From JAKFWI01 sp031398975 (GTDB lineage: Bacteria > Pseudomonadota > Alphaproteobacteria > Caulobacterales > Aquidulcibacteraceae): DNA of 64,000 nt. Under the pieces are notes generated by a model. That model searched no databases and was not told the DNA's origin. It was given only the letters and a program-made list of their open reading frames with translations. Numbering within the stretch: position 1 is the first letter of the stretch; each line of letters starts with the position of its first letter. The DNA lies in the NCBI GenBank assembly GCA_031398975.1, contig JANNOI010000008.1, positions 88,372 to 152,371 of the forward strand, given 5' to 3'. This document shows, piece by piece, positions 39,682 to 48,024 of the stretch. Made by a program: the position numbers and the translations under genes.

Positions 39682-40701
39682 TTATTCCGGGGCTAAAGCG
39701 CCTGCCTGCAGCAAGCGCGGAACGCCGCCGTCTCTGGGGCCGCTCAAGGTCTGGCGCCAATAGCCGAGGGACCACGCCAGATGGCTGATCGCCGCCGGCG
39801 CCCCCGCCAGAAGCGCGCATCCGCCCCTCGCCTTGAGGCCCACCGCCACCCCGCCCGCCAGGCATACCCCCGCCCAAAGCGCCGCCGGCGCCAGCAATAG
39901 CGGCGAAAGCGGAAACAGGAGCGCAAGTCCCACCGCCGGCGCCACCGCGACCGGCATAAGCTGGCGCAGCTTCATCGGCGCCTTGTGGCGGGCGAGCATG
40001 CGCGCCCGCCCCCGGCCATAGCGGAAATATTGGCGGAACAGCGCGCCCGCCGCGGCGCGGGGGTAATAGGTGATCGCCAGCGCAGGCTCGATCCAGAGGC
40101 GGCCCCCGATGGCGGCCAGACGCGCGTCGAATTCCGCGTCCTCGTTGCAATCCATGGTTTCGTCATAGCCGCCGGCCTCGACGAAAGCGGACAGGCGGAT
40201 CAGCGCGTGATGGCCGTGATCGGTCCAGCGGCCGGGGCCTGCGGCGCTGCGGTGGGCGGCGCCGCCTGCGCCCAGAACCGAATTCTGCGCCGCAGCGGCC
40301 GCCTTCTGGAAGCAGCCCCGCCCGCGGCTCACCATCGCCACCGTCACCGCGCTCGCCCCCGTGCGCGCGGCCGTCTCGAGCAGCCGCTCCACGAAGCGGT
40401 CCGGATACTCGGCGTGCGCGTCGATCCGCACGAGCGTATCGGCCCCCGCCCCGAAGCGGGCCGCCGCGAGATTGACCGCCGCGCTCTGCAGCCGGCCCGG
40501 ATTGTCCAGCAGCACGACGCGCGCGTCCCGGGCGGCGGCTTCCGCCGCGAGCGCGCGGGTGCGGTCATGGCTGCCGCCATCGGCCACGACGATGCGGGCA
40601 CGCGCGCACCCCGGATCGCGCAGCATCTGCGCCAGCACCCCCGGCAGGTGGCGCTCCTCGTTGAGGCACGGGATGACGACAAGGATCGCGGGCTGTGTCA
40701 G
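39682..40701 (-). CDS. ExoA-like family 2 glycosyltransferase (probable CTG start)
   Basis: A GT-A transferase of about 339 residues resembling the succinoglycan enzyme ExoA: RIDAHAEYPD (92-101), AAHRSAAGPGRWTDHGHHAL, CNEDAEFD (185-192) and QYFRYGRGRARM, then two or three C-terminal membrane helices. The first ATG, GTG or TTG in frame is a GTG at 40638, which would remove the nucleotide-binding strand AILVVIPCLNEER. That strand is present in frame upstream. The only plausible start for it is CTG at 40701, with GAGG seven bases before it. It is divergent from a second glycosyltransferase. Confidence 0.82.
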   Translation of the reverse strand: MTQPAILVVIPCLNEERHLPGVLAQMLRDPGCARARIVVADGGSHDRTRALAAEAAARDARVVLLDNPGRLQSAAVNLAAARFGAGADTLVRIDAHAEYPDRFVERLLETAARTGASAVTVAMVSRGRGCFQKAAAAAQNSVLGAGGAAHRSAAGPGRWTDHGHHALIRLSAFVEAGGYDETMDCNEDAEFDARLAAIGGRLWIEPALAITYYPRAAAGALFRQYFRYGRGRARMLARHKAPMKLRQLMPVAVAPAVGLALLFPLSPLLLAPAALWAGVCLAGGVAVGLKARGGCALLAGAPAAISHLAWSLGYWRQTLSGPRDGGVPRLLQAGALAPE

Positions 40702-40898
40702 GGCGCGGCCTCTACTGGCGCAAGGTTCCCCCGAGCGCTCCGTCGCGTGCCTACCTTGCCCACCGCCGCTTGACCAGCGCCACGGGCGTCGGCCCAGCTT
40801 AAGCTTAGATGTCTATAGGAAAAAATCGCGCAAGACGGGAAAAAGTTTAACAAAAGTCAAACAATAGGCTTTAAACTAGTGCTGGGTGGTGATTAAGC
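40702..40898. promoter_or_regulatory. AT-rich divergent promoter region between two glycosyltransferase genes
   Basis: Much of this 197-base gap (about 40810-40880) is AT-rich. For the rightward gene TTTAAC (40846-40851) and TTTAAA (40870-40875), 18 bases apart, could serve as -35 and -10 boxes. This is a visual match only. Confidence 0.35.
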
Positions 40899-42116
40899 GT
40901 GAACGTAACCGCAAGTTCAACGCAGGAACGGCTCTCTATCCTTGCGCCGGCGCGCTATCCGTGGACGTTCAATGGTCCGCGGATGTCGCGCCACGCGATC
41001 CACCGGCGCGTGTTTCTTCCCCTGAACAAGCTTGATAAGCGCCTCGAGGGCGTGACTGTTTTCAATCCCTGGTCGCCTGCGCGCTTTGACCTTGTGCACG
41101 CTTTCAACCGTATTCCCCTAGGCGGCGCGCCGTACGTCATCGGCTTTGAATCCCATCTGCCCAGGGCTTACGGGCTTGAAGGGTCTTCCTATTACGCCGC
41201 CCTCATGCGTTCGCTAGCGAGCGTTCGCTGCCGTGCGATCGTGGCCATCAGCGCCCATGCGCGCGACATCTTCCGCGACCTGGCCAGCGGGCGGCCGGAA
41301 AGCGGCGCGCTCGAGGCCAAGCTGCAGATCCGGTACCCCAATCTGATCGCGCCCGATAAACCGGCGCCGTTGGAGATTGGCGCGAACGGGGAGGTGCGGG
41401 TGCTGTTCGTCGGCGCGCATCTGGCGCGCAAGGGCGGCCTCGTGGGGCTGCGCATGGCGGAGCGGGCGCTTCGGGAGGGGTTTCCCCTGCGGGTGGATAT
41501 CGTCTCGGCGATGCAGATGGGCGCAGGCATCTGGACCGACCCGCTGCGGCCGGATTTTTATGCGTCGTACCGAAGATTGCTGGAGCTCCCGAACGTCACG
41601 GTGCACGGCGTGTTGAGCAATCCCGAGGTGATGGCGCTGATCGACCGATCGCACTTCTCGCTGCTGACGACGTTCGGCGACACGTTCGGCTACAGCGCCC
41701 TGGAATCCATGAGCCGCGGGTCGCCCGTGATCGCCACCGCCCAGGGCGCGCTGCGCGAATTCATCGTCGACGGGGTTAATGGCGTGCTGTTGCCGCTGGA
41801 GACCAACGCCCACGGGGAATGGGTGCACAGCTCTGCAAAAAACCGCGACGGCGCCGCGTTCGAGGCGATTTTCGCCGGCGAGGTGGAACGGCTGGCTGGG
41901 GAGGCCCTGGCGGCGGTGCAGGCGTTGGCGGCCGATCCAGCGGCGTACCGCGCGATGCGGGCGGCTGCGCACGCCACGATCGTGGAGCGGTTTGACGCCG
42001 CGTCGGGCGCTGCGTTCTGGGATGATCTTTATGTCGCGGCGGTGCAGTCGGCGCCCGCGCGGCAGCGCCCCTTCACTCCCGCTCCTCGCCGCCGGGCCTC
42101 GCGCGCAAATGCTTGA
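40899..42116 (+). CDS. Family 4 (GT-B) glycosyltransferase
   Basis: 405 residues. The C-terminal nucleotide-sugar domain is clear: VRVLFVGAHLARKGG, VTVHGVLSNPEVMALI, and the E-x7-E-type FGYSALESMSRGSPVIAT followed by GALREFIVDGVNGVLLP. The N-terminal acceptor domain is divergent and begins with ILAPARYPWTFNGPR. Start GTG 40899. With the divergent ExoA-like protein it suggests an exopolysaccharide or surface glycan function. Acceptor and sugar cannot be told. Confidence 0.86.
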   Translation: MNVTASSTQERLSILAPARYPWTFNGPRMSRHAIHRRVFLPLNKLDKRLEGVTVFNPWSPARFDLVHAFNRIPLGGAPYVIGFESHLPRAYGLEGSSYYAALMRSLASVRCRAIVAISAHARDIFRDLASGRPESGALEAKLQIRYPNLIAPDKPAPLEIGANGEVRVLFVGAHLARKGGLVGLRMAERALREGFPLRVDIVSAMQMGAGIWTDPLRPDFYASYRRLLELPNVTVHGVLSNPEVMALIDRSHFSLLTTFGDTFGYSALESMSRGSPVIATAQGALREFIVDGVNGVLLPLETNAHGEWVHSSAKNRDGAAFEAIFAGEVERLAGEALAAVQALAADPAAYRAMRAAAHATIVERFDAASGAAFWDDLYVAAVQSAPARQRPFTPAPRRRASRANA

Positions 42117-42501
42117 CGCGGGCGCGGCGGGCCTTGCCGTCCAGGCGCTTGCGCTTGGCGGCCGGGGGCGCGCGGGTGGGCCGGCGTAGCAGCGGCGCTT
42201 CCTCGGCGCGGGCGATCAGGGCGCAAAGCCGTTCGAACGCGTCCGCGCGGTTGCGCTCCTGGGTGCGGAAGCGCTGCGCCACGAGGATGAGCACGCCGTC
42301 CTGCGTCAAGCGCCGCCCCGCCAGCCGCTCCAGCCGCTCCCGCACGTCCTCCCCCAGCGAGGCCGAACGGCGGACGTCAAAGCGCAGCTCCACGGCGGTG
42401 GACACCTTGTTCACGTTCTGCCCGCCCGGACCTGAAGCGCGGATGAAGCGCTCCTCGATCTCGTCGTCGGCCAGCGCGATGGCGGGGGTGACCGGGATCA
42501 T
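42073..42501 (-). CDS. arfB: Alternative ribosome-rescue peptidyl-tRNA hydrolase
   Basis: ArfB/YaeJ releases stalled peptidyl-tRNA on ribosomes without a stop codon. 142 residues, with the catalytic GGQ in RASGPGGQNVNK (22-33), SSAVELRF-like TAVELRFDV, and a Lys/Arg-rich C-terminal tail (from about 110) that inserts into the mRNA channel. Its start overlaps the stop of the upstream YaiI-type gene (ATGA). Its 3' end overlaps the convergent glycosyltransferase gene by 44 bases. Confidence 0.93.
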   Translation of the reverse strand: MIPVTPAIALADDEIEERFIRASGPGGQNVNKVSTAVELRFDVRRSASLGEDVRERLERLAGRRLTQDGVLILVAQRFRTQERNRADAFERLCALIARAEEAPLLRRPTRAPPAAKRKRLDGKARRARVKHLRARPGGEERE

Positions 42502-42965
42502 CGGAGCCGGCGCGCGCGCTGGACCGCGGCGTCCAGCGCGGAGAGGAACCGCGAGCGGTCCGCCGCCGAGAAGGGCTTGGGCCCGCCGCCCCCTTCGCCC
42601 ATGGACCGCAAATGCTCCAGGATCGCCCGGGTCGCCATCGCGCTGGCCACAGAGGCGGGCGTGAAGGCGGCGCCGGTGGCGGAAAGCGCGGCCGCGCCCG
42701 CCTTCAGCGCCCGGTCCGCGAGCGGGATGTCTTGGGTTACGACGATATCCCCCGGCCCGGCGTGCGCCGCGATCCAATCGTCCGCGGCGTCTGGGCCCTG
42801 ATCCACCACCACCAAGGCGATCCCCGGCTCGCGCGGGGTGCGCAGAAAGGCGTTAGCGACCACGAAGGTTTTCAGCCCGTAGCGGCGCGCCACCCGATAG
42901 GCCTCCTCCTTCACGGGACACGCGTCGGCGTCCAGGTAAAGGGCGGGGGCGGGCGCAGCGACCAT
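42498..42965 (-). CDS. YaiI/YqxD (DUF188) family protein
   Basis: A PIN/NYN-like nuclease-fold protein of 155 residues: LYLDADACPVKEE at the N-terminus, VVVDQGPDAADDWIA in the middle, and DIVVTQDIPLADRAL, the acidic motifs typical of the family. The C-terminus has MGEGGGGPKPFS. The molecular role is unproven. Translation is coupled to arfB by a four-base overlap. Confidence 0.9.
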   Translation of the reverse strand: MVAAPAPALYLDADACPVKEEAYRVARRYGLKTFVVANAFLRTPREPGIALVVVDQGPDAADDWIAAHAGPGDIVVTQDIPLADRALKAGAAALSATGAAFTPASVASAMATRAILEHLRSMGEGGGGPKPFSAADRSRFLSALDAAVQRARRLR

Positions 42966-43020
42966 GGCCCACCATAGCCGGCGCCGTGACGCCCGGGGAG
43001 GGGGCTGCTAGGCTGGCGCG

Positions 43021-43923
43021 ATGGATGATTTGGGCGCCGATCCGCCGCCTGCGCGGGGCAAGCTGCTGCGGGGCGAACGCCTCGCGCCATACACCTGGTT
43101 TCGCGTCGGTGGGCCCGCGCACACCCTGTTCCTGCCGGCGGACGAGGCCGATCTCGCCGATTTCCTGGCCGCGCTTCCGCCGGGCTTTCCGATGTCCGTG
43201 CTGGGGGTGGGCTCGAACACGATCGTGCGCGATGGCGGGGTGGATGGGGTCGTGGTGCGGCTGGCGGGGCGGGCGTTTTCCGCGATCGAGGCGCTGCCGG
43301 GGGGCCGGCTGCGGGTGGGGGCGGGGGCGCTGGACGGGGCGGTTGCGCGGGCCGCCGCCGCCGCCGGCATTGGCGGGCTTGAATTCTATGCCGGCGTGCC
43401 AGGCTCGATCGGAGGGGCGCTGGCGATGAATGCGGGCTGTTACGGGCGCGAGACCCGGGACGTGCTGGTGGAGGCGCGCGCGCTCGACCGGGCGGGCGTC
43501 GTCCATCCTCTCAAGGCGGCCGATTTCGGCTTCCGCTATCGCGGCAACGCCCTGCCCGACGGGCTCCTCTTCCTGGACGCCATTTTCCAGGGCGAGCCCG
43601 CCCCCCGGGACGCGATCGAGGCGCGCATGGCCGCGATCACCGCCCAACGCGAGGCCGCCCAGCCGATCCGCGAGAAAACCGGCGGCTCCACCTTCAGGAA
43701 CCCCCCGGGGCTCAACGCCTGGAAACTGATCGAGGCCGCCGGCTTCCGCGGCGCCCGCCAGGGCGGGGCCCAGGTCAGCGAGAAGCATTGCAATTTCCTG
43801 ATCAATACCGGCGACGCCACCGCCGCCGACATCGAGGGCCTGGGCGAGGCGGTGCGCGCGGGCGTAAAGGCCCATAGCGGCGTGCTGCTGGACTGGGAGA
43901 TCAAGCGAGTGGGACGGCCCTGA
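43021..43923 (+). CDS. murB: UDP-N-acetylenolpyruvoylglucosamine reductase
   Basis: FAD- and NADPH-dependent reduction giving UDP-MurNAc. 300 residues. FAD-binding VLGVGSNTIVRDGGVDGVVVRL-type loop (only the core GVGSN-I-RDGG is diagnostic), GVPGSIGGALAMNAGCYG, the catalytic Ser in GGSTFRNPPG, and a C-terminal Glu region (VLLDWEIKRVG). It is a type I MurB. It lies about 8.3 kb after murC. Its last 23 bases overlap the convergent TIR-like gene. Confidence 0.96.
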   Translation: MDDLGADPPPARGKLLRGERLAPYTWFRVGGPAHTLFLPADEADLADFLAALPPGFPMSVLGVGSNTIVRDGGVDGVVVRLAGRAFSAIEALPGGRLRVGAGALDGAVARAAAAAGIGGLEFYAGVPGSIGGALAMNAGCYGRETRDVLVEARALDRAGVVHPLKAADFGFRYRGNALPDGLLFLDAIFQGEPAPRDAIEARMAAITAQREAAQPIREKTGGSTFRNPPGLNAWKLIEAAGFRGARQGGAQVSEKHCNFLINTGDATAADIEGLGEAVRAGVKAHSGVLLDWEIKRVGRP

Positions 43924-44461
43924 CGAGCAGAAGCGCCGCGCCCGCCGCGGCCGCAGCGCCCCCGATCGCAAACCAAAGCGCCACCCGGCCCCACGCCGCC
44001 CCCTTCGTGGGCGCGTCACGCTTTTCCTCTTCGGGCGAAACCATGGCCGGGCGCGAGACGGCGGCGGCGGCGACGCGCGCTTCTGGGACCGGGCGGGGCT
44101 CCCGCTGCAGCGCCGCCACCAGACGCCGCCAGCCGCGATGGTCGGGCCGGCCGCGCCATTGGCGCAGATCGATGGCGGCGGCGGGTCTGAGCAGCGGCGG
44201 CGGGGCGGCCGTATCCAGCCGCGCCACTAGGGCGGGCGGGCCCGCCTGGGCGGCCTTCGCGAGCTCGGCGCCGCCATGGCGGGACCAGAGCACCAGAACC
44301 CGGCCGGCAGGCTCGGGCCCGGCGGGGCGGGCGCGCTTCGGGCCGGCGGGGGCGGGGCTCGTCCTGCGCGCCACCCGAAAGCCCAGCGCGGTCAGCTTGG
44401 CGATCACCCGATCCGCCGCGCCCGCGTCCGGCCGCGCATAGGCCACCGTGATTTCCGCCAT
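43901..44461 (-). CDS. TIR-like domain protein with C-terminal membrane anchor
   Basis: 186 residues. The N-terminal 120 residues follow TIR topology: ITVAYARPD (strand A), ADRVIAKLTALGFRV (helix A), GRVLVLWSRHG (strand C), ALVARLDTA (strand D), then AIDLRQWRG and WRRLVAALQ at the end. This runs parallel to the TIR protein at 49.6 kb. A clear catalytic Glu is not obvious, so it may be a non-enzymatic adaptor. One helix at about 157-182 anchors it. It lies antisense between murB and ddl, an unusual place. Confidence 0.6.
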   Translation of the reverse strand: MAEITVAYARPDAGAADRVIAKLTALGFRVARRTSPAPAGPKRARPAGPEPAGRVLVLWSRHGGAELAKAAQAGPPALVARLDTAAPPPLLRPAAAIDLRQWRGRPDHRGWRRLVAALQREPRPVPEARVAAAAVSRPAMVSPEEEKRDAPTKGAAWGRVALWFAIGGAAAAAGAALLLVRAVPLA

Positions 44462-44674
44462 GCCCGCCTCGCCAAAATCCGAGGCTTAAGCGTCGCAAGG
44501 CCGGGCTCGAAGGCGCTCGCGGGCGGGGGCCCGCCCTATCGGAGCCAAAGCTTAAAAATGAGGCGCCGCAACCGCGCCCGCGCGGGCGCCGGCATGCAGG
44601 CGCAGCCATAGCCGCGCACGCCAATCCTCCTTAACCTTCTCCGGCTTCGATCGGGGCGGAAACGGAGAACAGGC

Positions 44675-45583
44675 ATGCGGGTGGCGGTGCTGGCGGGCGG
44701 GTTGAGCCCTGAGCGAGGCGTGAGCGAGGTATCCGGCCGGGCCTGCGGCGCCGCGCTCGAACGCCTGGGCCATGAGGTGCATTCCCTCGATCCCGGCGAA
44801 GCGGGCTGGATCGGGCGCCTCGCCGCGCTCGCCCCCGAGGCGGTGTTCAACGCGCTGCATGGCGAATGGGGCGAGGATGGCCGCGTGCAGGGCGTGCTCG
44901 ATTATCTGCGCCTGCCCTACACCCATTCCGGGGTGCTCGCCTCGGCGCTGGCCATGGACAAGGCCAAGGCCAAGGCGGTTTTCGCGGAAGCGGGCCTGCC
45001 GCTGGCCAAAGGGCTGCTGCTGGACCGGCGCGCCGCCGCCGCCGCGCATCCCATGGAGCCGCCCTACGTGGTCAAGCCGAACGCGCAAGGATCCTCCGTG
45101 GGGGTGTTCATCGTGCGTTCCGGCGCGAACCGCCCGCCGCAGGCGCTGCTCGATCCGGGCTGGACGTTCGGGGAGGAGGTGCTGGTGGAGGAATTCATCG
45201 CGGGCCAGGAATTATCGGTCGCGGTGATGGGTGATCGGGCGCTCGCGGTCACTGAAATTATTCCGTCAACGGATTTTTATGACTACGACGCCAAATATGC
45301 CGACGGAGGCTCGCGCCACGAGATTCCAGCCCTTTTGCCCGACGAGGTCAGCGCCGCCGCGAAAGCGGCCGCGGAGGCCGCGCATCGGCTGCTCAAGTGC
45401 CGTGGCGTGACGCGTTCGGACTTTCGCTACGACCCAGAACGGGGAAGGCTAGTGCTGCTCGAGATCAACACCCAGCCGGGCATGACGCCCACCTCCCTCG
45501 CGCCCGAACAGGCGGCGTATTGCGGAATCCCGTTCGATGCATTGGTGCGGTGGATTTTGGAGGACGCGTCATGGCCGCGATGA
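44675..45583 (+). CDS. ddl: D-alanine:D-alanine ligase
   Basis: ATP-grasp enzyme making D-Ala-D-Ala for MurF. 302 residues: VLAGGLSPERGVS (6-18), FNALHGEWGEDGRVQG, YVVKPNAQGSSVGV, EEVLVEEFIAGQELSV, YDYDAKYADGGS, SDFRYD and LLEINTQPGMTPTSL. It overlaps ftsQ by 13 bases. The 213-base gap upstream contains no gene. It has a TTAACC hexamer at 44631-44636 that could be a CtrA half site. Confidence 0.97.
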   Translation: MRVAVLAGGLSPERGVSEVSGRACGAALERLGHEVHSLDPGEAGWIGRLAALAPEAVFNALHGEWGEDGRVQGVLDYLRLPYTHSGVLASALAMDKAKAKAVFAEAGLPLAKGLLLDRRAAAAAHPMEPPYVVKPNAQGSSVGVFIVRSGANRPPQALLDPGWTFGEEVLVEEFIAGQELSVAVMGDRALAVTEIIPSTDFYDYDAKYADGGSRHEIPALLPDEVSAAAKAAAEAAHRLLKCRGVTRSDFRYDPERGRLVLLEINTQPGMTPTSLAPEQAAYCGIPFDALVRWILEDASWPR

Positions 45584-46518
45584 GGGCCCGCAGGCCGGGC
45601 GTGCAGGGAGCCGCCGCGCGCGGGCGCAAGCCGGGCGGCCCGCCCCCCCCGATGCCGCGCCTGGCGGCGATCAAGATGCAGGGCGGGCGACGCCTGCAGG
45701 AAACCCTGCGCCGCGCCGGCTCGCCGCGCGCGCTGGGGCTCGCGCTCGCCGGCCTGATCGTGACCGCGGGGGCCGCGATCGCGGGCGCGGCCTGGATCGG
45801 GGGATCGCTGGTGGATGCGCGCGAAGCGTTCGCGGGGCTGGCCGACGGGGCGGCCGCCGGCGCGGGCTTCGCGGCCGCGGTGGTGAAGGTGGAGGGCGCG
45901 GCCGGCGCCCGCGCCGAGGAGGTGCGCGCCGCGGTGCTGCCCGAGGGGCGGCGCAGCCTGTTCGCGGCAGAGCCGGTCGCGGTGCGCGCCCGCGTCAAGG
46001 CGCTGGATTGGGTGGAGGAGGCGCGGGTGGAGCGGCTCTGGCCCGCCACGGTGCGCGTCGCGGTGCGCAAGCGGGAGGCTTATGCGCGGTGGGAGCAGGA
46101 TGGCGTGGTGCGGGTGGTCGACGCCGACGGCGACCTCGTGCCCGGCGCCCGCCCGCAGGATCACGAGGGATTGCCGCTGTTGGTGGGCGCGGGCGCCCCG
46201 GCGCTGAGCGCGCCGGTGCTCGCGGTGCTGGAAGAGGCGCCGTTCCGCGGCCGGTACGCGGCGCTGGTGCGCGTCGGCGGGCGGCGCTGGACGGTGCGGA
46301 TGCGCTCGGGAACCGAAATCGCGCTGCCGGCGGGCGCACCCGAAGCGGCGCTCATGCGCCTCGCGGCCCTGCACGAACGCTACGCCCTGCTGGACCGCCC
46401 GCTCGCGCGGATCGATCTGCGCACGCCGGGGCGGATGGCGGTGCTGCCGCGCGCGGTGCTGGCGGGGGGCCCGGGGCTTGCGGACACCGATCGCCTGCTG
46501 CTGTCGGGAGGCGCATGA
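45571..46518 (+). CDS. ftsQ: Cell division protein FtsQ
   Basis: Bitopic divisome scaffold. 315 residues: a basic Pro/Gly-rich cytoplasmic tail (1-52), a transmembrane helix (about 55-77), a POTRA/FtsQ-type domain (VVKVEGAAGARAEEVRAAV, then VKALDWVEEARVERLWPATVRVAVRKREAYARW in pieces), and the beta domain ending IDLRTPGRMAVLP. ATG 45571 is inside the end of ddl, with GGAGG seven bases upstream. The open frame upstream is the ddl sequence in another frame. Confidence 0.95.
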   Translation: MAAMRARRPGVQGAAARGRKPGGPPPPMPRLAAIKMQGGRRLQETLRRAGSPRALGLALAGLIVTAGAAIAGAAWIGGSLVDAREAFAGLADGAAAGAGFAAAVVKVEGAAGARAEEVRAAVLPEGRRSLFAAEPVAVRARVKALDWVEEARVERLWPATVRVAVRKREAYARWEQDGVVRVVDADGDLVPGARPQDHEGLPLLVGAGAPALSAPVLAVLEEAPFRGRYAALVRVGGRRWTVRMRSGTEIALPAGAPEAALMRLAALHERYALLDRPLARIDLRTPGRMAVLPRAVLAGGPGLADTDRLLLSGGA

Positions 46519-46521
46519 GGC

Positions 46522-47832
46522 ATGGGCCTGCTGGACCGCGGCTCCCCCGCCCGTTCTGAGGACGGGCCGGGGCAGGGCGCGCTGATTGGGTCTTTGGATC
46601 TGGGCGCGTCCAAGATCGCCTGCCTCATCGCACGCCGGAGCGGGGAGGGCCTCGCGCTCCAGGGCGTGGGCCGGGCGCGGCCCCAGGCGGGGCCGGACGG
46701 CGCCCCGCTCGATTTCGACGCCTGCGCGCGCGCCGTGCGCATCGCGCTGGATCAGGCCGAGCGGATGGCCGGGGCCACGATCTCGTCGCTGACGGTGGCC
46801 TATGGCGGGGCGGGGCTGCGCAGCCGGCGGGTGAGCGGGGCGATCCCCCTGACCGGCCCCGTGGGGCCCAAAGAGGCGCGTCAGGCGCTGGCGGCGGCGC
46901 TGCGCGCGACGCCTCCGGACGGGCGCGCGCTGCTGCACGCGGTTCCGATCGGCTACCGCATCGACGACGGGGCGCGCACGCCCGATCCGCGCGGCCTGCC
47001 CGGCAAGCGCCTCAGTGCGGAGCTGCTGCTTGTGACCGCCCCCCGCGCGGCGGTCGAGGCGCTCACCGATTGCATCGAAGAGGCGGGCGTGCGGGTGGGC
47101 CGGGTGGTGGCGGGCCCGTATGCGGCGGGGCTCGCCGTCCTGTCCCCGCGGGAGCGGACGCTCGGCGCGGTGGCGATCGATGTCGGCGCGGCCCGCACGG
47201 GGGTGGCCGCGTTCCACGACGGGCTTCTGGTGCTGGCCGATAGCGTCCAGGGCGGCGGGGCGGCGTTGACCGGCGATATCGCCCAGCGTCTCGCCACGAG
47301 CTTCGCCGCCGCCGAGCAGGTCAAAGTGCTGCACGCCAGCCTCGGCCTCGCCCCGCAGGAAGGATCAGTGGAGGCGGCGCGCCTGGGCGAGGATGGGCGT
47401 TTGGAGCCGGCGCGCATCGCCCCCGCCGCGCTGACCGAGGCGATCGGGCCGGGGGTGGAGGAGCTTTTCGCGCGGGTGCGGGCCAAGCTCGCCCCGCTTT
47501 CGGCCGCCGAAGGCGCGCAGCCGTTCCGGGCCGCGCTCTGCGGGGGCGGCTCGCAACTCGCAGGCCTGCGCGACCTCGCGGCCATGCTGCTGGAGCGGCC
47601 CACCCGGGCCGGGCGCCCGATCGGGTTTGCGGCGCTGGACGAGGCGTGCGCTGCGCCGGCTTTCGCGGTGGCCGCCGGCCTGCTGCGCTATGTCTGTGAG
47701 GCGCCCGCGGAAGCCGCAGACGCGGCCGATTTCGCCGATGCGCACCCATCGCGTCGCGCCCGCCGCGCGCCGGGCGAGGGCATGGGCGCTGCTGCCGGCA
47801 AGGCGTGGGGCTGGCTCAAGGAAAATTTCTGA
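46522..47832 (+). CDS. ftsA: Cell division protein FtsA
   Basis: Actin-like membrane tether for FtsZ. 436 residues: phosphate 1 motif IGSLDLGASKIACLIA (22-37), the SHS2-like 1C domain (VPIGYRIDD), VAIDVGAARTGVAAF (phosphate 2), and the adenosine loop ALCGGGSQLAGL. A C-terminal amphipathic helix (KAWGWLKENF) is the membrane-targeting sequence. It starts four bases after ftsQ. Confidence 0.95.
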   Translation: MGLLDRGSPARSEDGPGQGALIGSLDLGASKIACLIARRSGEGLALQGVGRARPQAGPDGAPLDFDACARAVRIALDQAERMAGATISSLTVAYGGAGLRSRRVSGAIPLTGPVGPKEARQALAAALRATPPDGRALLHAVPIGYRIDDGARTPDPRGLPGKRLSAELLLVTAPRAAVEALTDCIEEAGVRVGRVVAGPYAAGLAVLSPRERTLGAVAIDVGAARTGVAAFHDGLLVLADSVQGGGAALTGDIAQRLATSFAAAEQVKVLHASLGLAPQEGSVEAARLGEDGRLEPARIAPAALTEAIGPGVEELFARVRAKLAPLSAAEGAQPFRAALCGGGSQLAGLRDLAAMLLERPTRAGRPIGFAALDEACAAPAFAVAAGLLRYVCEAPAEAADAADFADAHPSRRARRAPGEGMGAAAGKAWGWLKENF

Positions 47833-48024
47833 GCCGCACGCCGCGCTCCGGGCGTGATTTCGCCCGAAAAATCCTGCACTGTGCAGCTGCAAACCCAACA
47901 TTAACCCTATGTTCTGGAAAACCGATCCAGGCTGGTCCAGGATTGCAGTGCTTCGCCCGGCGGGCGGCCACGAGCGGACCCCCAGGAGCAGACACCCAGG
48001 AGCGGACCTCCCAGGAGCGGACCC
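47833..48024 (+). promoter_or_regulatory. ftsZ leader with triplicated AGGAG-containing repeat
   Basis: The 192-base ftsA-ftsZ gap. A 13-bp palindrome (CTGCAC-T-GTGCAG, 47874-47886) and a TTAACC (47901-47906, a possible CtrA half site) lie in its middle. Just before ftsZ three imperfect copies of CCCAGGAGCGGACC (47981-47994, 47995-48009, 48010-48023) each carry AGGAG. The last AGGAG is correctly placed, seven bases before the ATG. A separate ftsZ promoter is likely. Confidence 0.55.
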
